The notes under the pieces: model-generated
Told to the model about the DNA's origin: nothing
The model's input: the letters and a program-made list of their open reading frames with translations, nothing else
Databases searched by the model: none
Position numbers and translations under genes: made by a program
Assembly (NCBI RefSeq): GCF_025567385.1
Contig: NZ_JAOQJU010000007.1
Location: forward strand, 1 to 64,000
Source: Claveliimonas acetigenes
GTDB lineage: Bacteria > Bacillota > Clostridia > Lachnospirales > Lachnospiraceae
Length of the DNA stretch: 64,000 nt
Direction of reading: 5' to 3'
Shown: one piece after another, positions 7,983 through 17,300 of the stretch
Layout: each line of letters starts with the position of its first letter
Numbering within the stretch: the first letter of the stretch is position 1

Positions 7983-10157
7983 TTATGCTTTTACTTTAGC
8001 AGAAACACTCTTCGGCACCTTCAGGCTCTGGCTTTCCTTATAAGGACGGAATAACAGATACAAGAACCCAATCACGCAGAGAACTGCTACAACCGTTCCG
8101 ATTCCAAATGTTCCTGCCGTAAATACGCTTCCAATCTGATATACGCAGAGAGCTACGACATAAGCCAGCAACGTCTGATATCCAATCGCAAACCAGAACC
8201 ATTTTGCATTGTTCATCTCACGTTTAATTGCTCCCATCGCTGCAAAACACGGCGCGCAGAGAAGGTTAAATACAAGGAAGGAATATGCTGCAACCGGAGT
8301 CATTGCTCCTGCAAGCGTTCCCCAGATTTCAGCGCCGTCTTCTGCCACTTCGCTAAATCCATACAAAATACCAAAGGTTCCGACTACATTTTCTTTCGCT
8401 ACCAGTCCGGTAATCGCTGCTACTGCCGCTTTCCAGTCTCCCCAGCCAAGCGGAGCAAAAATCCATGCTACGGCAGAACCGATTGCTGCCAGAATACTGT
8501 TGTTCATATCTTCCACCATACCGAAGCTTCCGCCTTCTACGCCAAAGCTCTGTGCAAACCATACGAAAATGGTGGAAAGAAGGATAATTGTTCCCGCTTT
8601 CTTAATGAAAGACCATCCACGTTCCCATGTACTTCTGAGAACATTTCCAACAGTTGGCAGATGGTATGCCGGAAGTTCCATAACGAACGGCGCCGGATCT
8701 CCCGCAAACATCTTCGTCTTTTTCAAAATAATACCGGAACAAATAATTGCTGCAATACCTACAAAGTACGCACTTGGCGCTACCCATGCCGCTCCGTCAA
8801 ACAAAGCGCCTGCAATCAAAGCAATAATCGGAAGCTTTGCTCCACAGGGGATAAACGTCGTTGTCATAATCGTCATCTTGCGGTCTCTATCATTTTCAAT
8901 AGTTCTGGAAGCCATAACTCCCGGAACGCCACATCCTGTACCAATCAGCATCGGGATGAAGGACTTGCCTGATAAACCAAATTTACGGAAAATACGGTCC
9001 ATAATAAACGCGATACGTGCCATATATCCGCATCCTTCCAGGAATGCCAGGAAGAGGAACAGTACCAGCATCTGCGGCACAAACCCAAGAACAGCTCCTA
9101 CACCGCCGATAACACCGTCAACAATAAGTCCTGTCAGCCAGTCTGCGCATCCTACAGATTCCAAAGCTCCCTGCGCCGCCGGAAGAATCCACTCGCCAAA
9201 CAATGTATCATTGGTCCAGTCTGTCAGGATTGAGCCAACGGTCGTAACGGATACATAATAGACAAGAAACATTACAACTGCGAAAATCGGAAGCGCCAGA
9301 AAACGATTCGTTACAATGCTGTCAATCTTATCAGACAATGACATCTGCTTTTTCACACGCTTTTTATAACAATCTTCAATAATATTTCCTATGTAGTTAT
9401 AACGCTCACCTGTGATAATACTTTCCGCATCATCATCCATTTCTTTTTCACAGCTCACGATATCTTCTTCGATATGAGCCAGCAGCTCTTTGTCAAGCCC
9501 AAGGCTTTCCTGTACTTTCTCGTCACGCTCAAAAAGCTTTACGGCATACCAGCGTTCCATACTGGACTCCACGCGTCCGTAAATCGCCTCTTCGATATGA
9601 GCAATCGCATGCTCCACGGATCCTTCAAAGCTGTGGGCCGGCTGATTTTTCTTTCCCGCTTTCGCAATAGACACCGCTCTCTGCGCCAGTTGGTTAATTC
9701 CCTCGCCCTTTAAAGCAGAAATTTCCACAACCTTGCATCCAATATCCTTGCCAAGACGCTCCACATCCAGCACTTCACCATTCTTCCTTACCAGGTCCAT
9801 CATATTTACCGCAACGATAACCGGAATACCAAGTTCCGTAAGCTGCGTTGTCAGGTACAGATTCCTCTCCAGGTTCGTACCGTCAATAATATTAATGATA
9901 GCATCCGGTTTTTCACTAATCAAGAAGTTCCTGGATACAACTTCTTCCAGGGTATATGGAGACAGAGAATAAATTCCCGGAAGATCCACAAGCACTGCTT
10001 CTTCTCCCTTCGCTGTGTATCCTTTAATCTTTCCTTCCTTCTTCTCAACCGTTACTCCCGGCCAGTTACCCACAAACTGGTTCGAACCAGTCAGCGCATT
10101 GAACAATGTTGTCTTTCCACTATTCGGATTACCCGCAAGTGCAATTTTTACTTTCAT
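7983..10157 (-). CDS. feoB: Ferrous iron transport protein B
   Basis: This 724-residue GTP-driven Fe(II) permease of the inner membrane has an N-terminal G domain with GNPNSGKTTLFN (residues 9-20), DLPGIYSLSP (switch II) and NMMD (G4). A helical GDI-like spacer (170-270) leads into the Gate-type transmembrane core. The core shows the family's conserved LIGTGCGVPGVMASRTI and CGAKLPI loops and its second copy around LCAPCFAAMGAIKRE. Length and motifs are normal. The start has GAGGGTG upstream. It is co-transcribed with two feoA genes 71 bp upstream and with the Cys-rich peptide downstream. Confidence 0.97.
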   Translation of the reverse strand: MKVKIALAGNPNSGKTTLFNALTGSNQFVGNWPGVTVEKKEGKIKGYTAKGEEAVLVDLPGIYSLSPYTLEEVVSRNFLISEKPDAIINIIDGTNLERNLYLTTQLTELGIPVIVAVNMMDLVRKNGEVLDVERLGKDIGCKVVEISALKGEGINQLAQRAVSIAKAGKKNQPAHSFEGSVEHAIAHIEEAIYGRVESSMERWYAVKLFERDEKVQESLGLDKELLAHIEEDIVSCEKEMDDDAESIITGERYNYIGNIIEDCYKKRVKKQMSLSDKIDSIVTNRFLALPIFAVVMFLVYYVSVTTVGSILTDWTNDTLFGEWILPAAQGALESVGCADWLTGLIVDGVIGGVGAVLGFVPQMLVLFLFLAFLEGCGYMARIAFIMDRIFRKFGLSGKSFIPMLIGTGCGVPGVMASRTIENDRDRKMTIMTTTFIPCGAKLPIIALIAGALFDGAAWVAPSAYFVGIAAIICSGIILKKTKMFAGDPAPFVMELPAYHLPTVGNVLRSTWERGWSFIKKAGTIILLSTIFVWFAQSFGVEGGSFGMVEDMNNSILAAIGSAVAWIFAPLGWGDWKAAVAAITGLVAKENVVGTFGILYGFSEVAEDGAEIWGTLAGAMTPVAAYSFLVFNLLCAPCFAAMGAIKREMNNAKWFWFAIGYQTLLAYVVALCVYQIGSVFTAGTFGIGTVVAVLCVIGFLYLLFRPYKESQSLKVPKSVSAKVKA

Positions 10158-10228
10158 AGTTCACCCTCTCTTCCTAAATAATATATGTATAACTGTTTTT
10201 AGTTTTGGCTAACCTTTTGTCAAAAAAA

Positions 10229-10450
10229 TTATTGTACTTCTACCATTTCTGCATCTGCTTTTCTGAGAGACAATTCATAGCCTCTGACAGTTACTTCTAC
10301 CGGATCGCCAAGCGGTGCTACTTTTCTTATGTATATCTCCACATTTTTTGTAATTCCCATATCCATAATCCTGCGCTTTACCGCTCCTTCTCCGTGAATT
10401 TTCACAACTTTTACGGTCTGCCCGCACTTCGCCTCTTTCAACGTAGCCAT
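10229..10450 (-). CDS. feoA: FeoA domain protein (copy adjacent to feoB)
   Basis: This 73-residue SH3-like FeoA protein follows an AGGAGG site. It has the family's KRRIMDMGITKNVEIYIRK central hairpin and the VTVRGYELSLRKADAEMV C-terminal strand-helix. FeoA proteins are small cytosolic partners of FeoB. It is the second of two consecutive feoA genes, 13 bp after the first. Confidence 0.93.
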   Translation of the reverse strand: MATLKEAKCGQTVKVVKIHGEGAVKRRIMDMGITKNVEIYIRKVAPLGDPVEVTVRGYELSLRKADAEMVEVQ

Positions 10451-10463
10451 CTTATCTTCCTCC

Positions 10464-10676
10464 TCATATCATGATTTTACTCGCCATTTCCTTGCTGATT
10501 GCCACACGTGAATCCTTCACCTTTACAATCAGATTCCCATTAATCTCTGATACGATAGTGACAAATCCACCCATTACAAATCCCAGGCTTTCCAAAAAAC
10601 GTCTGGTTTCTTCCTTCCCGCCGATTTTCCTGATCTGTATCTCACGACCGGTTTCAGCCATTGTTAAAGGCATCAT
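10464..10676 (-). CDS. feoA: FeoA domain protein (operon-leading copy)
   Basis: This 70-residue protein has the first of two adjacent ATGs at 10676, after GCAGGTGGG. It has the FeoA pattern (FLESLGFVMGGFVTIVSE, then VKDSRVAISKEMASKI) but differs clearly from the second copy. Double feoA genes before feoB are common in Clostridia and may act as a heteromeric regulator of FeoB. It is the first gene of the operon, about 50 bp downstream of a consensus promoter. Confidence 0.9.
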   Translation of the reverse strand: MMPLTMAETGREIQIRKIGGKEETRRFLESLGFVMGGFVTIVSEINGNLIVKVKDSRVAISKEMASKIMI

Positions 10677-10697
10677 AACCCACCTGCTTTCGTTTTT

Positions 10698-10717
10698 AAT
10701 AAATATTATCATTTATT
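10698..10717. promoter_or_regulatory. Candidate metalloregulator operator in the feo leader
   Basis: A 20-bp AT-rich imperfect palindrome (AATAAAT...ATTTATT) sits just downstream of the feo start site. Its position fits repression by the divergent DtxR-like protein or the Fur-like protein of the same operon. The sequence is not a textbook Fur or DtxR box, so the assignment is positional only. Confidence 0.35.
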
Positions 10718-10731
10718 TTATTACAGTAGTT

Positions 10732-10760
10732 AGTATATGCTTACTTTCATTGCATGTCAA
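10732..10760 (-). promoter_or_regulatory. Consensus promoter of the feo operon
   Basis: On the minus strand TTGACA (10755-10760) and TATACT (10732-10737) are separated by exactly 17 bp. This is a near-perfect sigma-A promoter, which implies strong expression that must be held off by a repressor. Confidence 0.8.
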
Positions 10761-10808
10761 TAACCTTTATTGATAATTTTTTTCAATTTCAAAGATGGAT
10801 TTATGGGC

Positions 10809-10837
10809 TTGAGTTTCGCAAAAAGAACTGTTACAAT
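10809..10837 (+). promoter_or_regulatory. Promoter of the DtxR-like regulator
   Basis: TTGAGT at 10809-10814, a 17-bp spacer and TACAAT at 10832-10837 lie 40 bp before the start codon. It diverges from the feo promoter, the two -35 boxes being about 48 bp apart. Confidence 0.65.
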
Positions 10838-10878
10838 ATAAGAAATATCAGATTAACTCCACAAAGGAAGGAGATAAC

Positions 10879-11250
10879 ATGCGTCACAACAGATCTTCAG
10901 AAGATTATTTAGAAACGATACTTATATTAAGTAAAAAACTTCCGGTCGTCCGCTCTATTGACATTGCGACCGAATTAAACTTTTCAAAGCCAAGCGTCAG
11001 CGTTGCTATGAAACACTTACGTGAAAACGAATGCATCGAAGTAAACCCTTCTGGTTTTATCACATTAACGAAAAAGGGAAAAGAAATCGCAAACAGCGTT
11101 TATGAACGCCACCAGGTGCTTTCTGACTGGCTTATTTCTCTTGGCGTCGATCCCAAGATAGCCACCGAGGATGCCTGCGAGATGGAACATCAAATCAGTG
11201 ATGAAAGTTTTCAGGCTATGAAAAGATTTATACATGAACATTCTTCATAA
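10879..11250 (+). CDS. DtxR/MntR-family metal-dependent regulator
   Basis: This 123-residue protein follows AAGGAAGGAG. The N-terminal winged helix (SSEDYLETILIL, then VRSIDIATELNFSKPSVSVAM) is the DtxR/MntR pattern. It is followed by the metal-binding dimerisation helices, with E-R-H-Q near residue 76 and EDACEMEHQIS near residue 101 supplying the expected Glu and His ligands. The C-terminal SH3 domain of DtxR is absent, as in MntR. Being divergent to feoA-feoA-feoB, it most likely represses that operon when Fe(II) or Mn(II) is plentiful. Which metal it senses cannot be read from the sequence. Confidence 0.88.
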   Translation: MRHNRSSEDYLETILILSKKLPVVRSIDIATELNFSKPSVSVAMKHLRENECIEVNPSGFITLTKKGKEIANSVYERHQVLSDWLISLGVDPKIATEDACEMEHQISDESFQAMKRFIHEHSS

Positions 11251-11274
11251 GAAATTATTGATTCTGAGCTATTT

Positions 11275-11298
11275 AAGGGGCTGCCTTGGCAGCCCCTT
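11275..11298. terminator. Bidirectional terminator between the DtxR-like gene and the SLH gene
   Basis: AAGGGGCTGCC and GGCAGCCCCTT form an 11-bp GC-rich stem with T-rich flanks on both sides. It ends the plus-strand regulator transcript and the six-gene minus-strand operon that arrives from the right. Confidence 0.85.
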
Positions 11299-11316
11299 TG
11301 TTATCTTATCTCTTAT

Positions 11317-14300
11317 TTAATTCCCGGCCGTTTCAAATTTCTCTTTGAATCTCATAATAATTGTCGCACACTCTGCACGACTCGCATTTCCCTGCGGATC
11401 GAGGCGATAGGTAACGCCGTCATCATTTACTTTTCCTTCAATGATTCCATTTCCTACTGCCCATTTCATAGCGTCTTCTGCAAATTCACTTACCTGAACC
11501 GCATCTTTATAGTTGCTAATGTCTGCAGGTGCATCCGACTTATAGCCCTTGTAATTCACATAGCGGTACATCATCACTGCCATCTGTTCGCGGTTGATAT
11601 AGTCAGAAGGTCCGAACAGACCGGAATCTGTATAACCCGTAACTACACCTGTCTGAGCGGCCCAGAGAATTGCGTCCGTATACCATTCTCCTTTCTGTAC
11701 ATCCGGGAACCTGGTTGTATAATCCACCTTTGGCGTGCCATTCATTCTGTAAAGAATCATAGCAAACTGCGCACGCGCCAGCACATCATATGGCCCGAAA
11801 TGCGTATTGTTAAGTCCAGTCATAATCTGATTTTCATACACATAGGTCACATAATCCACAAACCAATCCTGCTCATTTACATCAAGAAATGGAAGCTTTT
11901 TCGCAGCGTCTTTCAATTCCTGAAGTTTTGCTTCTGCATCTGCCAGAGTCTGATAATTCGTTACCTTCTCTTTCGCTTTCTCTGATAATGCATCGTACGC
12001 TTTCCGTGCATCCGTAATCGCTGCTTCACTTTCCAGTGTTACTTCGCCGATTGCCGCGATTTTTTTCACCACCGCTGCCGCTTCATCTCCGACCGTGTCT
12101 TTTACGGTAATTTTGCAGTGCGCTTTTCTTCCATTAGCGGTTTCTGCTGTAATTGTCGCTTCTCCCTTTTCTACTGCTGTTACCGTTCCCTGTGCATCGA
12201 CTGTCGCTGCATTTTCATTATCACTTATCCAGGTTATTGACTTATCGGTTGCATTTTCCGGTAAGACCGTAACCTCCAACTTCTGCGTCGTTCCTTTTTC
12301 CATAGAAAGAGTCTCCGGTCTTACGGTAAGTCCCGTTACAGGAACCTCTTTCACAGGAGCTTCTTTTACAGTAACCCGGCAATACGCACTGCTTGCAGAC
12401 AGCTTTCCTTCTGCCGTATAGTAACGGGCGGAAACTACATATGTACCAGCCTTATCAAATGTTACCGCAAATTTTCCTTCAGAATCAACGGTGATATCGT
12501 TTCTATAATCCTCTTCCGTAACTGTCTCTGCGCCGTCTTTCCCTACATAAACCTTAGCATATCCGCCATCCGCATCGTAGCATGGACCATTCTGCGGCGT
12601 ATGCATAGAGCCTGTGTACAGATATGTAAATTCTACCGGCTCGCCTGTCTCTGCCGTTTTCTCCCAGGTTTCATCGGCTCCTTTTTCCGTATACCCGCTT
12701 CCTTCGGTAAATTCTCCGAAGAAACCGTACGCAGTGTATCCAAAACTGCCCCAGTCTCCATCTGCACCGTAGAAGGTATATACCTTTCCTTCCTCTGCCT
12801 GGCACTTAGCGCTTACATCCGGGAGATCAATTCCTCCTGAAACACATAAATTATCTGCTCCCCAGTCAAACAAACTGTTAATCCATCCGGCAGAAGCAAT
12901 ATCTACCTGCGCAAGCTCTTCTTCCATACCACGGTCTTTCATTGCCTGCAAAAGAAGATGTAGCGGTGTGATATAATCCACATCATCCGGTGCTCCCTTA
13001 AGCCCGTAAGAAGCAAAGGATGGAATCTCATGCTTGTTCAGCGTTACTTTCGTCAAGGGAACTTCTGTCTGTGTCTTTCCCTCCGCTCTGACATAGCAGG
13101 TAATATTATCATTTTTCTGAAGCTCTTTTAATGCAGCTTCCGCATCTGTCAGCACGGTATAGTTTGTAACCCTTGCCTGTCCGTTTTGTGACAATGCGTC
13201 ATAAGCCGCCCGCGCTTCTTTAATCGCAGTTTCGCTGTCCAGCGTCACTTCCCCGATTGCTTCAATTTTCTCGATGACAGCCGCCGCTTCATCTCCTGCA
13301 GTATCTTTCACCGTAATTTTACAATATGCACTGCTTGCAGACAGCATTCCTTCTGCCGTATAGTAACGGGCAGAAACCACATACGTACCAGCCTTATCAA
13401 ATGTTACCGCAAATTTTCCTTCAGAATCGACGGTGATATCGTTTCTATAATCCTCTTCCGTAACTGTCTCTGCGCCGTCTTTCCCTACATAAACCTTAGC
13501 ATATCCGCCATCCGCATCGTAGCATGGACCATTCTGCGGCGTATGCATAGAGCTTGTGTACAGATACGTAAATTCTACCGGCTCGCCGGTTTCTGCTGTT
13601 TTCTCCCAGGTTTCATCAGCTCCCTTTTCCGTGTAGCCGCTGCCTTCGGTAAATTCTCCGAAGAAACCGTACGCAGTGTATCCAAAACTGCCCCAGTCTC
13701 CGTCTGCGCCGTAGAAGGTATATACCTTTCCTTCCTCTGCCTGGCACTTGGAACTTACATCCGGGAGATCAATTCCTCCTGAAACGCAGAGATTATCTGC
13801 TCCCCAGTCAAACAGACTGTTAATCCATCCGGCAGAAGCAATATCTACCTGCGCAAGCTCTTCTTCCATACCACGGTCTTTCATTGCCTGCAAAAGAAGA
13901 TGCAGCGGCGTGATATAATCCATATCATCCGGTGCTCCCTTAAGCCCATAAGAAGCAAAGGATGGAATCTCATGCTTGTTCAGCGTTACTTTCGTCAGCG
14001 GAACTTCTGTCTGGGTCTTTCCCTCCGCTCTGACATAACAGGTAATATTATCATTTTTCTGAAGTTCTTTTAATGCAGCTTCCGCATCCGTCAGCACAGC
14101 AGCGTAATCCGCAATCTTCGCCTGACTGTCTTCTGGCAGTGCATCATAAGCCGCCCTTGCCTCTTTGATTGCCGCTTCGCTGTCCAGCGTTACTTCCCCG
14201 ATTGCTTCAATCTTGTCAATAACGGCCGCTTCTTCCTCCGACACAATCTGTAACTGAATCGCTGTCATCGGCGCCGTATACTCGACTCCTGTCTCTCCGT

Positions 14301-17300
14301 CTTTATTCTGATACAGAACATGTTCATATGTAATCGGGAAGTCTGTATCTGTCTCCTGAAGCGCTTCCTCAGAATAAGAAACCGCTCTTGTAATATCCCT
14401 CGTTGTTCCATTCGTATAGGTCGCGGTTACCTGCATTCCTGTCGGATCAAAAGCATCTCCGATTTTATACGCTGTTTTATCCGGCAGCTTTGTCACTTCA
14501 ATTTTCTGGATTGTTGCTCCCAGCGCCATCATGTGATTCGAGTCATTTCGGAAATACAGCGTTCCATACTCATCCGCAATCGGTGTACACAGCGCGTATT
14601 GCGCCTGCGCCCCGGAAGGGGTAAATAACACATAGGCTGTGTCATAGGTGATATCCTTGTTGGTTTCCTGCGTTACCTCTGCCGCCTCGGTCTGTCCCGG
14701 CTGATCGGAAATCACACGGAGCTTTCCAGGCGTATAATTGTCAAAGAAGTAAACATATACCTTTCCGGTTCCTTCCGTATCATATGCAGTGGTCAGCAGG
14801 CCGCTTGTCTGCGGATAGCCCTGTGTAGGAACCGAGTAAGCAGTCTCCATGGAAGCAAGATCGATAACTGCTATATTATGGCCGCTATATGCACCGAACT
14901 GGCTGCTTCCGGCAACGCCCACATAAGCTCTTCCATTGTATACCGTTGGAGTGGAGGTACTCATGGACGCAGTAGAAGTTCCATTCTCAAGCTTCACATA
15001 CTTCAGAGAATCTTCTTTAAAAGTTCCGTCTTCATTTACAGAAATACGATAGAAATATCCGCCCTTTGTTGTGAAATAGTAATCGTAAGTCGGATTCTCT
15101 CCTTCGCAGTCATAAGTAATGTTGCTTCTTAAATCTCCCACATGAGGAAGCTGTATGTCATCCAGCACCTTTCCTGTCTTTGGGTGGATGGAAAGCACAT
15201 GGGCATAACCGATGGTGTAACCACTCTCGCCATCGTCCGTTCCCACCAGCATAAATTCATCCGAATTATAGGAGCCTGCCCAATAATAGCCTCCGGCCTG
15301 TGTGTGCGTCCAGGAAGCTGTCTTTTCCTCAAATCCATCTTCCGGATCTTCGTCCGCCACAGAAAGACACACATAATTAGCATCCTTTGTTTCATTGTTC
15401 CAGAAACCAGTATAAACATATCCATCCTTATAAGTAATCGTACTATTCGGCTGTCCTCCCAAATCATCCGTATATACCCACAGAGATTCCAGCGTCTTTG
15501 CGTCAAATGCCTGCACTTTTCCGCCTGACAGACCTACGAATACCATGCCGCCGCCATAGGTTGGAGGCTGGATGGAAAAAGAAGATTTTGCCACCAGCTT
15601 ATCCGGACTGGTAAGAACCACTTCTCCGGTAAGGGTATCCATCTTGTAAATGTGTTCATTATCATAAGTGTACAGATACCCGTCCACCAGAATCGGATTC
15701 CCGCAATATCCGGTAAATGCCGTTTTGTTTGCCCAATACAGTACGGTATCCTCTGCCTGGATCGGAGTATTGGCACTAATAATTCCATTATTATTCTCAT
15801 CTCGCAGAGACGGCCATACCGCCTCCAACTCTTCCGGCTTTTGGGCTGCAGTCGCAGCCATCGTCACAGAAATCTGTACCGGACCGCTGCCCGCTTCTAC
15901 CTTGTAATCCGTCACTTTCTGTGACACATAGCCATTTGCTGTCACCGTATAGGTATACGGCACTCCCGGCATCAGCCTGAATACCCCATTTTCCGCAAAA
16001 ACCGGTTCATTATTTAACTGGCTGACAACAAAAAAAATCGGCTCCGGCTTCTCCGCCGTCTCATCCGCGGCATCATCAAAATCTACCCGGAATGTTACGT
16101 CCACAGGATTCTGTTTCTTTAAAACAAGACGGTATACCGAAGATTCTGTATCCTCATTCGTATGACAGATTCGGATTTCTTTCGTTTCTTCCTCTTTTGA
16201 TGTATCCAGGCTGAATTCTAACTCTGAAAGATCTTCATATCTCACTCCGTCAGCCACAGCATAGTATCCGCCGTCATATTCTGTCGCAGACTGCTCATTT
16301 GTAAAATGTGCATTAACCGTAATTTTCTCAGCGGATGCCGGGAGCACTGCATAATAATCTGTAATATCCCGGTCAAATTCCAGAGCTTCACCGTCCTTAT
16401 CACAAAAAGCTATGGATTCATTTTCTATAGATGCCTCCATAGACCTTAGATGAAGCGAACGTACCAGATCCAGGACATAATCCTGATAATATGTAACATC
16501 TCCACTGGTTTTAAATACATGAAGTGTTATCGTATTGCCATACCCGCCGGCTCTGATAACATTCAAAACGGATGTCGCGGAGCCGCTTTCATCTACGACA
16601 TATCTAAGTCGTGTATTGGCAAGTACACCATTAGTAGAAGCTACCGTTGTCTGTTTTCTATATACCGCATCCACAGTATATCCGTCTGCGGGCGTCGCCT
16701 GCGCATAAAAAGCAGATAACGCATCGGATACGGTATAGCGGTACTGCCAGATATCCGCACTGAATTCCTTATCAGCACTGAACGGCTTACGGGTTGTTTT
16801 ATTAGAATTATCGTATGCGGCAAAATCAGAAATTCCTTCAACTACTTCTGGCGCCGCCACTGAAATACTTGTTCCTGCTTCTGCGGTAAATTCTGCTCTT
16901 GTATGATAGTTTTCCTGTACCGTTCCTACATAATAGTAGTTTTCTCCCGGAATCAGTTCATAGGTACTTCCTTCCTTTGGAGATACCAGATTATCATTGG
17001 CATTGAAAATCTCTGCCGTTACTCCTTCTTCCATGGTAAGAGTAACCTCTGCCGCCGCAATCTTATTTACCGTAAATGTATAGGTGTTCTTTTGTCCGTC
17101 TTTATAAGAGACGCGGACGGAAAAAGTATTCTCGCCATCCTGCAATTTTACCCGGTTGCCGGATTCTTTCTGCACAGCATCTACAGAAATGGTATAACCC
17201 TCTTCCCCATAAGGAGAAGTCTCTACCTCAATGACGCTATCAATTGTATTCAGCGTATACTCTGTCTGTGTAGCAGAAAAATCCGTTAAAAGAGAAGTTC

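Noticed and set aside
8209..9258. 349-codon plus-strand open frame
   Set aside because: It is antisense to feoB, has no ribosome site and its product looks like low-complexity shadow sequence.
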